A DNA stretch of 64,000 bases from Rhizobium sp. EC-SD404 (GCF_902498825.1 NZ_LR701459.1:1060001-1124000); one strand, 5' to 3'; positions 18,820 to 27,898 are shown, counted from the stretch's first letter. Numbers and translations: made by a program. Notes: generated by a model from the sequence alone, not told the origin.

Positions 18820-19899
18820 TCAGTCTGCCGGAAACCAGTGCTTCGTCCGGTTCGCAAAAGCGACGAGCGAGAGCATCACGGGCACCTCGACGAGCACGCC
18901 GACCACGGTCGCAAGTGCGGCGCCGGACCCTAGTCCAAACAGGCTGATGGCAACGGCAACGGCGAGTTCGAAGAAGTTCGAGGTGCCGATCAGTGCGCAG
19001 GGAGCTGCGATGGTGAAGGGCAGGCGCCACGCCTTTGCGGCAAGGTAAGCAGCAAAAAAGATGCCGTAGGACTGGATGAGGAGCGGCACGGCGATAAGCA
19101 GGATTACCAGCGGCTGGTCGAGGATGACTTCGGCCTGGAAGCCGAAAAGCAAGACGACCGTGACCAGGAGCCCGAAGACGGATGCCGGCTTCACGCGGGC
19201 ACTGAAACGGGCGACTGCCGCGTCTTCCTCGGCCTTGCTTCGCGTACCCTGGCCGAGCTTCATGCGCGTCAACGCGCCAGCTGCCAGCGGGATGACGATA
19301 TAAAGCCCCACCGAGAGCAGCAGCGTCATCCATGGCACCACGAGATCGGTGACGCCGAGCAGCAGCGCAACGATGGGCGCGAACGCGAACACCATGATGA
19401 CGTCGTTCACCGAGACCTGGACAAGCGTGTAGTTCGGGTCGCCGCGGGTCATCTGGCTCCAGACGAACACCATCGCGGTGCAGGGCGCTGCCCCGAGCAG
19501 GATCAGACCGGCCAGATATTGCTCGGCATCGGCCGGCGCGATCAGGTCGGCGAAGACATATTCGAAGAAAAGCACGCCGAGCGCCGCCATCGTGAATGGC
19601 TTCACGAGCCAATTGATGACGATCGTCACCACCAGGCCCTTCGGTTTGGCACCGACCTGGCGCAGACTCTTGAAATCGACGCCCACCATCATCGGGTAGA
19701 CCATCGCCCAGATCAGTACGGCGACCACGAGATTGACCGAGGCATACTCGAACGCCGCCAGGCGCTGGAAAAGTCCAGGGACGAGATTGCCGAGCAGCAG
19801 ACCGGCGAGGATCGCCGCGCCGACCCAGACCGACAGCCATTTCTCGAACGGGCCGATGCCGGCTGGAGCCGGCGTCGCGGCGGAGGTGTCGATGGACAT
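18820..19899 (-). CDS. acr3: ACR3-family arsenite efflux permease
   Basis: A 359-residue membrane protein with about ten helices of the ACR3 (BART superfamily) type, which exports As(III) using the proton gradient and needs no ArsA ATPase. The conserved Cys is in [14 protein letters not shown] near residue 120; [18 protein letters not shown] near residue 300 is the second hallmark. The ATG at 19899 is chosen over a TTG two codons upstream. It is the last gene of the arsR-arsC-acr3 operon, 18 bp after arsC, and runs convergently against the subtilase. Confidence 0.93.
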   Translation of the reverse strand: MSIDTSAATPAPAGIGPFEKWLSVWVGAAILAGLLLGNLVPGLFQRLAAFEYASVNLVVAVLIWAMVYPMMVGVDFKSLRQVGAKPKGLVVTIVINWLVKPFTMAALGVLFFEYVFADLIAPADAEQYLAGLILLGAAPCTAMVFVWSQMTRGDPNYTLVQVSVNDVIMVFAFAPIVALLLGVTDLVVPWMTLLLSVGLYIVIPLAAGALTRMKLGQGTRSKAEEDAAVARFSARVKPASVFGLLVTVVLLFGFQAEVILDQPLVILLIAVPLLIQSYGIFFAAYLAAKAWRLPFTIAAPCALIGTSNFFELAVAVAISLFGLGSGAALATVVGVLVEVPVMLSLVAFANRTKHWFPAD

Positions 19900-19917
19900 G
19901 GGCAAGCCTTCAGGCGG

Positions 19918-20439
19918 TCAGGATGCGCGCAGCGCGTCGTCGGCGGAAGTGCGCCCGATGGCCTCGATCTGTCGCTGAATGGACAGGCGGTCGAGCGACG
20001 CGAAGGGCAGGGCCGTGAACACCGAAATGCGATTGGACAGCATGCGGAAGGCGTCTGCAAAGGCGAGGTGTCTTTCCGCATCCGTTCCGGTCGCGGCCGC
20101 CGGATCCGGCACGCCCCAATGGGCGGTCATCGGTTGGCCCGGCCAGACGGGGCACTGCTCGTTGGCGGCATTGTCGCAGACCGTGAAAACGAAATCCATG
20201 ACAGGGGCATCCGAGGCCGCGAACTCTTCCCAGCTCTTGGAGCGTGCAAAGCTGGTATCGAACCCCGAATGTTCCAGCAGCGACAAGGTGTACGGGTGGA
20301 CCGTTCCGCGCGGCTGCGACCCTGCCGAGAAAGCACGGAAGCGCCCGTTCCCGAGCTTGTTGAGGATAGCTTCGGCCAGTATCGAGCGGGCCGAATTGGC
20401 GGTGCAGAGGAAAAGGACGTTCAAGGTGCGATGGGTCAT
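19918..20439 (-). CDS. arsC: Arsenate reductase, low-molecular-weight phosphatase type
   Basis: A 173-residue protein of the LMW protein-tyrosine-phosphatase-like ArsC class, which reduces arsenate to arsenite for export. The P-loop CTANSARS (CX5R) is at residues 12-19, with FSAGSQPRGTVHP following, and a possible resolving Cys in FTVCDNAANEQCPVWPG (Cys near residues 87-96). The acid loop is in GVPDPAAATG. It lies between arsR and acr3 on the same strand, with 9 bp to arsR, so co-transcription is likely. Confidence 0.92.
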   Translation of the reverse strand: MTHRTLNVLFLCTANSARSILAEAILNKLGNGRFRAFSAGSQPRGTVHPYTLSLLEHSGFDTSFARSKSWEEFAASDAPVMDFVFTVCDNAANEQCPVWPGQPMTAHWGVPDPAAATGTDAERHLAFADAFRMLSNRISVFTALPFASLDRLSIQRQIEAIGRTSADDALRAS

Positions 20440-20448
20440 GGCGCTCTC

Positions 20449-20781
20449 TCAGCAATGACAGGTGATGGCCTCGATGACGGGCTGGCAAAGTTCCGGCGAG
20501 CCCGCGCAGCAGTCCTCCATGAGAAACGCCAGAAGGTCGCGGATGCCGGTGAAATCCGCGCGATAGAGAATCGAGCGCCCCTGTCGTTCGGCCGTCACCA
20601 GCCCGGCATGGTCGAGAATCTTGAGATGGGCAGACAGCGTGTTCTGTACCGTGCCGAGGCGCGATGCGATTTCGCCGGCCGGCACCCCGTCGGCGCCGGC
20701 GCGAACCAGAAGCCGGAAGACGTCGAGCCGCGTTTCCTGGCCGAGTGCCGCGAGCGCTCCGAGTGCAGATGACTTGTCCAT
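20449..20781 (-). CDS. arsR: ArsR-family arsenic-responsive repressor
   Basis: A 110-residue winged-helix ArsR/SmtB repressor. The recognition helix is in GTVQNTLSAHLKILDHAG (about residues 43-60) and the wing in RQGRSILYRAD. It lacks the ELCVCDL motif of the enterobacterial repressor. Instead it has C-terminal cysteines at 91, 92 and 99 plus a terminal CHC, which resembles the As(III) site of the Acidithiobacillus-type ArsR. It is the first gene of the ars operon and probably represses its own promoter. Confidence 0.92.
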   Translation of the reverse strand: MDKSSALGALAALGQETRLDVFRLLVRAGADGVPAGEIASRLGTVQNTLSAHLKILDHAGLVTAERQGRSILYRADFTGIRDLLAFLMEDCCAGSPELCQPVIEAITCHC

Positions 20782-20782
20782 A

Positions 20783-20810
20783 TATCCAGCTTTCTAGAAC
20801 TATAAGTTTT
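20783..20810 (-). promoter_or_regulatory. arsR promoter/operator region
   Basis: An 8-bp perfect palindrome, TTCTAGAA (20792-20799), lies 11 bp upstream of the arsR start. On the minus strand a -10-like TATAGT directly precedes it, so a repressor bound here would block the transcription start. The palindrome is visible; the operator role is inferred from ArsR autoregulation. Confidence 0.4.
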
Positions 20811-20957
20811 GATAGCATCTCAACGGGCGTCACACAAGCGATGACGACCATCGAAGCATGCGTGCCGCGTCAGGCCGGTTCGTCCATGCGGCACCGCAAT
20901 CCATGGCCTTCGCGCCTGCCGCACCCTATCTTTCACGTGTGAATGCGAAAGAGCCAG

Positions 20958-21611
20958 ATGCTGACCCTCCGAAATGTTTCGAAGACCTATCCGACGGCAC
21001 AGGGACCAGTGCACGTCCTGCGTGGCATCGATCTTGATCTGCCTTCGGGTGGAACGCTGGCCCTGACCGGCGAATCCGGAAGCGGCAAGAGCACGCTTCT
21101 GCACCTCGCCGCGGCGCTCGACGCTGCCGATGGCGGAGAAATCGTGGTCGCGGGCCAGAGCCTGGTCGGAATGGGCGACAGTGCGCGTGCCCAGTTGCGC
21201 CGCGAACGGATCGGCCTCGTCTTCCAGCAGTTCAATCTGGTGCCGAGCTTGAAGGTGCGGGAAAACCTCTCCTTCCAGGCGCGCATCGCCGGCCGGCATG
21301 ATCCGGCCTGGGTAGAGACGCTCACCGAGCGGCTGGGCCTTGGCGCGCTGAAAGATCGCTATCCCGAGCAATTGTCGGGCGGCCAGCAACAGCGCGTCGC
21401 CATCGGCCGCACGCTGGCTTGCCGGCCAGACCTCATTCTTGCCGACGAGCCGACCGGCAATCTCGACGAGGAAACGAGCGATGCGGTGTTGAAGCTCTGC
21501 CTCGATCTCGTCGAACAGACCGGAAGCGCTTTTCTGATGGTGACGCACAGCCCCCGTTTGGCAGGCCTTCTCGGGCGGCGCATCCATCTCAGCGCGGGCC
21601 GGCTGGCGTGA
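20958..21611 (+). CDS. ABC transporter ATP-binding protein (LolD/MacB type)
   Basis: A 217-residue ATPase of the LolD/MacB/FtsE class. Walker A is GESGSGKST, the Q-loop is in FQQFNLVPSLKVREN, the signature LSGGQQQR, and Walker B ILADEPTGNLDE. The ATG at 20958 is preferred over one at 20943 because GAAAGAG lies at proper spacing before it. Its stop overlaps the permease GTG (GTGA). The partner is an FtsX-type permease followed by an AttH-like protein, so the complex probably works on the envelope rather than as a nutrient importer. Confidence 0.9.
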   Translation: MLTLRNVSKTYPTAQGPVHVLRGIDLDLPSGGTLALTGESGSGKSTLLHLAAALDAADGGEIVVAGQSLVGMGDSARAQLRRERIGLVFQQFNLVPSLKVRENLSFQARIAGRHDPAWVETLTERLGLGALKDRYPEQLSGGQQQRVAIGRTLACRPDLILADEPTGNLDEETSDAVLKLCLDLVEQTGSAFLMVTHSPRLAGLLGRRIHLSAGRLA

Positions 21612-24106
21612 AGCGTCATCTCTGGACCCTGGCGGTTCTCCTGTCGCACTGGCGGCGGCGACCGTTTCAACTGATGACGCTGGTCATCGGACTTGCGGTG
21701 GCAACCGCGCTGTGGAGCGGGGTGCAGGCGCTCAACGTGCAGGCGCGGCAAAGCTACGACCAGGCCGCAAGATTGATCGGCGGCGATGAGCTGGCGAGCC
21801 TCAGGCCGACCAACGGAGCGAGTTTCCACGAGGCGCTTTACGTCACGCTTCGGCGCGCCGGCTGGGACGTTTCGCCTGTCGTCGAAGGCGATGTGCGCAT
21901 TGCCGACAGAAGCATCCGCATCGTCGGCATCGATCCGGTCACGCTGCCTCAGGGTGCCGGCCCAGTCACGCGCGATGCGCTGGATGATGGTCCGGAGACT
22001 GCCGACGGGAGCGGCCAGAGCCGTGCCGTGCGCCTGCTGACGGCGCCGTCCCTTGCGCTAGGCGATGCCGAGACGGTTGCGGCGCTCGGCGGCGTTAATG
22101 CGAGACCGGCGATCGGAAATGGCGGGCAACTGCCGCCGCTCGTCGTCGCCGCTTCGTTGCCTCCGGAGACACTGGTGACGGATGTCGGCGTTGCGCAGGC
22201 GCTTCTCGATCAAACGGGACGCTTGTCGCGCCTGATCCTGACGGCCGCGCCTGAAACAAGTGCTGCCTCGCTGGCGGAATTGACCGGCGGAGCGCTCGAA
22301 CGGGTCGAGCCGAACGACCAGGGCGACCTGGAACGGCTGACCGACAGCTTTCATTTAAATCTCACAGCGTTCGGCTTCCTGTCCTTCCTCGTGGGTCTGT
22401 TCATCGTTCACGGCGCGATCGGGCTCGCCTTTGAGCAGCGACGGCCGATGATGCGCACGATGCGTGCATGCGGCGTGTCGGCGCGCGCCCTGACCGCGGT
22501 GATGCTTCTGGAACTGACGACCATCTCGGCGCTTGCCGGCATTATCGGCACGGTTGCGGGTTACATCATCGCTTCATCCCTGTTGCCGGATGTGGCGGCA
22601 AGTTTGCGCGGCCTCTATGGCGCGCGGGTCGCAGGCGAACTATCGCTGCAGCCGAGTTGGTGGCTCGCCGGCGTTGCAATCAGCGTCATCGGTGCTCTGG
22701 TCGCCGCTGGCAGCAGCCTCTATCGCGCCTGGCGCCTGCCATTGTTCGCAACGGCACAGCCGGAAGCATGGGCCGGCGCCGAAGCGCGTGCGCGCCGCTG
22801 GCAGTTGGTCGCGGCAGTGCTGTTGGGAGCGATCGCGCTCGGCGTGCTGCTCGAAGGCTCGGGACTGGTTGCCGGTTTTGTGCTGATGGGCGCCGTGCTG
22901 CTCGCTGCTGCACTGTTGCTGCCTTCAGCGCTGGTCGGGCTGCTCGCTTTGGCGCAGCGCCTGACGCGCGGCCCGGTGGCACAATGGTTCTTTTCGGATG
23001 CGCGCCAGCAATCCGGCGGCCTGTCGCTCGCCTTGATGGCGCTGCTTCTGGCGCTTGCCGTGAACATCGGTGTCGGCACGATGGTCGACAGTTTCCGCCA
23101 GACTTTCACCGGCTGGCTCGACCAGCGCCTTGCCGCCGAACTCTATGTCGGCGCACGAGACCCTGCCCGCGCCGCCGACATTGCCGATTGGCTCGAGGCG
23201 CGGGATGACATCGATGCGGTGTTGCCCGTCTGGGATGCGGAAACGCGCTACCGCGGATTTCCCGTCGAAGTCTTCGGCTTCTCAAACCATCCGACCTATT
23301 CCGACCACTGGCCGCTTCTCGCGAGCCTGCCCGATGCCTGGAGCGAGGCGGAGGCAGGGCGCGCGGTGCTTGTCAGCGAACAACTCGCACGCCGCTTTGC
23401 TCTGGAACCTGGCGACCCGATCGAGATCGCCGCGCCCGGTGGCGACTGGGCCGGCACCGTTGCGGCGATCTATTCCGACTACGGCAATCCCCGCGGCCAG
23501 GTCATGATCGCGGTGGATGAACTCGTCGCACGCTTTCCAGATGCCGAGCGCGGCAATTTTGCCGTGCGCGTCGTCCCCGAAGCGGTCGACGCCGTCATGG
23601 CGGATCTGACTGCGGCATTCGGTGCGGGCACGGTTGAAGTGGTCGATCAGCGCACGATCAAGGATATCTCGCAGCGCATCTTCGATCGCACCTTTGCAGT
23701 CACGCTTGCACTGAACACGCTGACCCTGATCGTTGCCGGCATCGCGCTTCTCGCCAGCCTTCTCACGCTCGCCGATGCGCGGCTTCCGCAGCTTGCACCG
23801 CTCTGGGCGCTCGGTCTCACGAGGCGCCGGCTCGCGGGGATGGAACTGGTCAAGGCCGCGACGCTCGCCCTCTTGACGGCACTGCTCGCCATCCCTCTCG
23901 GTCTGGCGGTGGCCTGGATTCTCACTAATGTCATCAACGTGGAAGCCTTTGGCTGGCAGTTGCCGGTCCACGTCTTCCCCGAACAATGGCTGCGGCTGGT
24001 CGTTCTGGCACTGATCACTGCGATCGTCGCTGCGGCCTGGCCGGCGCTCAGCCTGCGCCGAATGCCGCCTACGAAATTGCTCAAGGTGTTCGCCGATGAA
24101 CGTTAG
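21608..24106 (+). CDS. FtsX-like ABC transporter permease (duplicated)
   Basis: An 832-residue permease with the MacB/FtsX architecture doubled: an N-terminal transmembrane helix and periplasmic region (residues 20-235), a block of helices (about 245-450), a second periplasmic domain (about 480-680) and a C-terminal group of three helices (about 690-820) ending in AAWPALSLRRMPPTKLLKV. It starts with GTG inside the ATPase stop. Such ATPase-permease pairs extrude or extract lipids, lipoproteins or peptides. It overlaps the next gene by 11 bp. Confidence 0.87.
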   Translation: MKRHLWTLAVLLSHWRRRPFQLMTLVIGLAVATALWSGVQALNVQARQSYDQAARLIGGDELASLRPTNGASFHEALYVTLRRAGWDVSPVVEGDVRIADRSIRIVGIDPVTLPQGAGPVTRDALDDGPETADGSGQSRAVRLLTAPSLALGDAETVAALGGVNARPAIGNGGQLPPLVVAASLPPETLVTDVGVAQALLDQTGRLSRLILTAAPETSAASLAELTGGALERVEPNDQGDLERLTDSFHLNLTAFGFLSFLVGLFIVHGAIGLAFEQRRPMMRTMRACGVSARALTAVMLLELTTISALAGIIGTVAGYIIASSLLPDVAASLRGLYGARVAGELSLQPSWWLAGVAISVIGALVAAGSSLYRAWRLPLFATAQPEAWAGAEARARRWQLVAAVLLGAIALGVLLEGSGLVAGFVLMGAVLLAAALLLPSALVGLLALAQRLTRGPVAQWFFSDARQQSGGLSLALMALLLALAVNIGVGTMVDSFRQTFTGWLDQRLAAELYVGARDPARAADIADWLEARDDIDAVLPVWDAETRYRGFPVEVFGFSNHPTYSDHWPLLASLPDAWSEAEAGRAVLVSEQLARRFALEPGDPIEIAAPGGDWAGTVAAIYSDYGNPRGQVMIAVDELVARFPDAERGNFAVRVVPEAVDAVMADLTAAFGAGTVEVVDQRTIKDISQRIFDRTFAVTLALNTLTLIVAGIALLASLLTLADARLPQLAPLWALGLTRRRLAGMELVKAATLALLTALLAIPLGLAVAWILTNVINVEAFGWQLPVHVFPEQWLRLVVLALITAIVAAAWPALSLRRMPPTKLLKVFADER

Positions 24107-25178
24107 AGCCTTGCTGGTCATGCTGCTTGCTCTCTCCGCACCCGCATTTGCGCAGGGTTTCGCGGGGCTTGGAACCGACGCGGAAGGCTACAGGTCCGTG
24201 GAGCCCGGCCGAGCGTTCTCGTTCCCGCAGGATCATGGCCCACACGAAGGCTTCCGCATCGAATGGTGGTACGTCACCGCCAATCTGCAGGATGCGAACG
24301 GCAACGATTACGGCCTGCAATGGACCCTGTTTCGTCAGGCCTTGGCACCGGGCACGGAAGGCGAGGGCTGGGAAAGCAGTGCGCTCTGGATGGGTCATGC
24401 CGGACTGACGACCGGGGAACGCCACTTCAGCGCGGAAAAATTCGCCCGCGGCGGCATTGGCCAAGCCGATGTCACCGCCGCTCCGTTCGAGGCCTTCATC
24501 GACGATTGGGCGCTTGCCGGCGATATGACTGCCGAACAGGCACCAAACGGCGACACGATGGCGAATGTCTCGGTCAGCGCGGCCGGTGCCGATTTCAGCT
24601 ATGCGATGACCCTACGCACAGAGCGCCCGCCGGTCCTTCAAGGCGAGGCGGGATACAGCGTCAAATCGAACGCCGGCCAAGCATCATACTATTACAGCCA
24701 GCCATTCTATCAGGCCGAAGGCACCATCACCGTCGACGGTGAAGAAATCCCCGTCACGGGCACCGCATGGCTGGACCGCGAATGGTCGAGCCAGCCTCTG
24801 GCGGACGACCAGGAAGGTTGGGACTGGTTCTCCCTGCACCTGCCGGACGATGAAAAGCTGATGTTGTTCCAGGTGCGATCGGCCGATGGTTCGAGCTATT
24901 ATTCCGGCACCTGGTTTACACCGGACGGCGCGGCGACGCCGCTCGCCAATGACGCGATCACCATGACGCCGCTCGGCACGACCAATATCGACGGGCGCAT
25001 CGTGCCGACGCAATGGCGTCTCGAAATCCCGTCCCGCGATTTCGAGATCACCACCGAAGCGCTCAACCCGCAAAGCTGGATGGCGACCACCTTCGCCTAT
25101 TGGGAAGGCCCGATCCGCTTCTCCGGCACCCATCCCGGCAAGGGCTACTTGGAAATGACCGGCTACAGCGCGGATTGA
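24096..25178 (+). CDS. AttH-like lipocalin-fold secreted protein
   Basis: A 360-residue protein with a cleavable signal peptide (ALLVMLLALSAPAFAQ) and the double lipocalin-like fold of the AttH/CrtC (carotenoid 1,2-hydratase-like) family. Characteristic pieces are GPHEGFRIEWWYVTANL near residue 50, GTAWLDREWSSQPL near 225 and GWDWFSLHL. In Agrobacterium, attH follows ABC genes (attE-G) in the same order as here, so the three proteins probably form one envelope system. Ligand or substrate is unknown. The start overlaps the permease end by 11 bp. Confidence 0.85.
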   Translation: MNVRALLVMLLALSAPAFAQGFAGLGTDAEGYRSVEPGRAFSFPQDHGPHEGFRIEWWYVTANLQDANGNDYGLQWTLFRQALAPGTEGEGWESSALWMGHAGLTTGERHFSAEKFARGGIGQADVTAAPFEAFIDDWALAGDMTAEQAPNGDTMANVSVSAAGADFSYAMTLRTERPPVLQGEAGYSVKSNAGQASYYYSQPFYQAEGTITVDGEEIPVTGTAWLDREWSSQPLADDQEGWDWFSLHLPDDEKLMLFQVRSADGSSYYSGTWFTPDGAATPLANDAITMTPLGTTNIDGRIVPTQWRLEIPSRDFEITTEALNPQSWMATTFAYWEGPIRFSGTHPGKGYLEMTGYSAD

Positions 25179-25203
25179 TCGACAGCTTTTGCGGTGCAAC
25201 GCC

Positions 25204-25219
25204 TCACCTGTTCAGGTGA
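25204..25219. promoter_or_regulatory. Perfect palindrome upstream of the TbpB-like lipoprotein gene
   Basis: TCACCTG (25204-25210), TT, CAGGTGA (25213-25219) forms a 7-2-7 inverted repeat, with flanking GCC/GGC that could extend it. It lies 141 bp before the lipoprotein start. It may be an operator for the lipoprotein-Slam pair or a terminator stem for the AttH gene, but there is no T run to support the latter. CACCTG/CAGGTG half-sites recur in the inverted repeat over the start codon. Confidence 0.4.
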
Positions 25220-25324
25220 TGGCGGGTCGATTTTCACCGTGATTGTATCCCAGCCAATGGCAATGCCGGCCTCGACTGATCGTCGGGGAGGCATCGCCGG
25301 GCAGGGGGCTGGGGAATTGCATGA

Positions 25325-25362
25325 ATCCACCTGCTTGAAACCGTCAAAAGGAGCAGGTGGAT
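25325..25362 (+). promoter_or_regulatory. Hairpin covering RBS and start codon of the lipoprotein gene
   Basis: ATCCACCTGCT (25325-25335) is the exact reverse complement of AGCAGGTGGAT (25352-25362). The 16-base loop between them and the first bases of the right arm hold the ribosome binding site (AAGGAG, 25348-25353); the right arm ends within the ATG at 25361. In mRNA this 11-bp, mostly GC stem would hide the start codon and part of the Shine-Dalgarno sequence. The complementarity is seen directly; use as a translational switch, rather than a DNA operator, is inference. Confidence 0.55.
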
Positions 25363-26452
25363 GAAGACTATGATGGCGAAGCTTTTGGTCGTTGGCGCGA
25401 CGTCGGCGCTGGCGGCCTGCAGCAGTTCCGGCAGCGGGGCAAGCGCGGGCGCCGGTGGGGCGGGCGGTGGTGGTGGTGGTGCAGGCGGCTCGCTTCCGAT
25501 CACCGCGCAAGGGCGGATGCTCGCCGTTCGTCTGCCGGCCAACGTCGTCTCGACGGTCAACTCCATCACGCAGACACCGCAACTCGAGACCACGGCAACC
25601 GGCGCGGTCGCGACCGATCGAACCGCTGCCGGCGGCGTCGGCATCTCCGGTTCTGCCAAGGACGATCCGAATCCGAACAACAATCAGGGTTCGCCAGGCA
25701 TCGCGCCGGCAGCCCTGATCTCCGCATCAGCCGATGGCCCACTTGCAGGTGGCGCGACCGTGATCGGATTGAGCGACGCCAAGGGCAACGTCTATTTCGA
25801 GAACGGGAACTTCGGCGATCCGCAGGTCGAAAGCGCCAATGCGGCCATCAGCAGCGTCAGCGTCTACAATCTCAGCGCAAGCGAGCAGATCGTGCTCTCT
25901 GACGCGACGACCATCCGCTACCGCGACGGAAATGCCGGCGATGCAGAGGCGAATTACGGCGTAGGTTATGTCGGCAACGCGACCACCAACATGCCGACCT
26001 CCGGCACGGCAAGCTACAAGGGCTTCTTCGAAAGCGGCCAGTCGATCTACACGCGGCCTGACGGCTCGGTCGAAAATTTCGGCTTCGACAACGGGGCCGA
26101 TGTGGCGCTGGCGGCTGATTTTGCCGCGGGCAAGGTGACAGGCGGCATCACCGGCGGAAAGCTGCAGGCCTATACCAATCTCGGTCAGAACGTCGTCGAT
26201 GTCGCTCCGACGATCACCGGTATGGCGATCGACGCGACGATCACCGGTGCGGATTATGCGGGCACCGCAAGGCTCGTCGATGCCCAAGGGGCGGCGGTCG
26301 GCACCGTATCGAACGGTGAGGCCATCGGTAGCTTCTTCGGCAGTGCCGGCCGCGAAACCGTGGCCGCGGTGTCCATCGAAGGCAACGCGACGCTGGAAGG
26401 CGGGGCGAGCGATTACGTCTTCCAGGGCGTGATCGGGGCGGTGAAGCAATAG
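25361..26452 (+). CDS. Transferrin-binding-protein-like surface lipoprotein
   Basis: A 363-residue lipoprotein. The lipobox is LAAC with Cys20, followed by a Ser/Gly-rich tether (residues 21-44). The C-terminal half (about residues 190-363) has the alternating pattern of a TbpB-type beta-barrel: GTASYKGFFE, then DFAAGKVTGGITGG, and the closing GSFFGSAGRETVAAVSIEG, the segment that in TbpB-like proteins reads G-x-F-x-G-x-x-A-x-E. Such proteins bind host or environmental metal/haem carriers, or unknown ligands, at the cell surface and depend on Slam for outer-membrane translocation. The next gene is a Slam homologue, 22 bp downstream. The ligand here is unknown. Confidence 0.75.
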   Translation: MKTMMAKLLVVGATSALAACSSSGSGASAGAGGAGGGGGGAGGSLPITAQGRMLAVRLPANVVSTVNSITQTPQLETTATGAVATDRTAAGGVGISGSAKDDPNPNNNQGSPGIAPAALISASADGPLAGGATVIGLSDAKGNVYFENGNFGDPQVESANAAISSVSVYNLSASEQIVLSDATTIRYRDGNAGDAEANYGVGYVGNATTNMPTSGTASYKGFFESGQSIYTRPDGSVENFGFDNGADVALAADFAAGKVTGGITGGKLQAYTNLGQNVVDVAPTITGMAIDATITGADYAGTARLVDAQGAAVGTVSNGEAIGSFFGSAGRETVAAVSIEGNATLEGGASDYVFQGVIGAVKQ

Positions 26453-26474
26453 CGGCAGCGGCATCTCGGGATCC

Positions 26475-27898
26475 ATGGCCGTGGCTGCCACCCTTCACAA
26501 ACCGCGCCTGCGCAGGACCGTCTGGCTGCCGCGCGGCAGCATCCGGATGCTCTGCATCTGGGTGCTGATAGTCCTGTTCGTCACCGTTCCGCTCGCTCTG
26601 GCGACACCGGGGGAAGTGGCAGGCGAAGGCGGGTCGACCGCCTCGCCTGCCGCGCGCTACGGCGACCTGTCGCAAACCGAGCGGATCCAGGCCATTCGTG
26701 GCTTCATCGAGCGGGGGGACCTCGATACGGCGCAACTGCTTCTCGCCAACTCCCGTTTCGATGAGGGCGACCTCGGCTATCAGGCGGCTTTCCTTCAAAC
26801 CGTCGTGCTTGAGCGGCGGGGCGAACTGGCCGAAGCAGAACGGCTGTCCCGTGCGATCCTTGCCGAAAGACCGGATTTCGATCTCGTCCGGGTCCACCTC
26901 GCACGCATTCTTGCCCGGCAGGGAAATTCGACCGGCGCCACCTATCATCTGCGCCTGCTTGCCGAATCCAGCAGCGACCGCACATCTCGCGAACGGTTCG
27001 AAAGCTTCATCGATGCGCTGGATGCGAGCCGGCCTTTCACGGTCGGCGGTTTCATCTCCTTTGCGCCGAGCACCAACGTTAACAATGGCAGTTCGGGCAC
27101 GCAGGTCATGCTCGGTGGTCTGCCGTTCACGATCGACGAGGGCGGGCGGGCGCAGTCCGGCATGGGCGTCCGCGCCGGTCTGAACGCCGGCTATTCGCAT
27201 GCGCTGAACGAACAGTTCACGCTCTACACCGCCGGCTCGGCCGTGTTTTCGGATTATTCCGGCAAGGATTTCGATACGCTGGTCGGCGACCTGCGCGTCG
27301 GCATGCGCTACCGCACGGCAAGCAGGATGCTGAGCGCAGAGTTCATCGCCGACCGGCGGTGGTTTTCGACCACGCCGTCGGACTACGGCATCGGCGGACG
27401 CATTTTCGGCAGCCAGGCGCTGATGCCGAAGCTCATCGCCTCCGGCGAGCTGCTCTTCATCGATCGGACCTATGACGACATTCGTCGGCGGCAGCCGAGA
27501 CGGTCCGGGCAAGCGGAAGGCTGAGCTACTATCCGAGCGCCGCGTCGTCCGTCTTTGCGGGGGCCGGCGGCGAATGGGAAGATGTGGACGGCCGGCGCCA
27601 CAACGCCTTCGACGGCGCCTTCGTCGAAATCGGAGCGACCCGGCAGTTCGCCTACGGCATCACCGCATCCCTGCAGGCCAAGGTCGGCAAGCGGGACTAC
27701 GAGGCGGATTTTCCCGGCTTGACCGAGCCGCGCAAGGACGACTATTTCGAGCTGCGCAGCGGCTTCGTGAAGCGGGACTGGCAGTTCCACGGCTTCACGC
27801 CGCAATTGGCCGTCAGCTACTACGACCAGTCAAGCAACGTCGTCTTCTACGACTACGACAAGCTCGGCTTCGACATCACGTTGACCAAGGAATTTTGA
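26475..27898 (+). pseudogene. Slam (surface lipoprotein assembly modulator), frameshifted
   Basis: The intact product would be about 474 residues: a signal/anchor (best start MLCIWVLIVLF at 26547), an N-terminal TPR-like region (about residues 60-190) and a DUF560 beta-barrel beginning VGGFISFAPSTNVNNG with the typical LPFTIDEGGRAQSGMG motif. The reading frame from 26475 stops at 27524 after FIDRTYDDIRRR. The barrel resumes in the -1 frame from about 27479 (SSAAAETVRASG, RLSYYP) and ends at 27898 with FDITLTKEF, a proper outer-membrane C-terminal Phe. One missing base near 27476-27484 explains this. Either the gene is broken or the assembly has an error. Confidence 0.75.

Noticed and set aside
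27473..27530. Programmed ribosomal frameshift in the Slam gene
   Set aside because: No slippery heptamer or strong downstream structure is evident near 27470-27490, and a stop in the -1 frame at 27473 restricts the shift to a short interval; a base loss or sequencing error is simpler.
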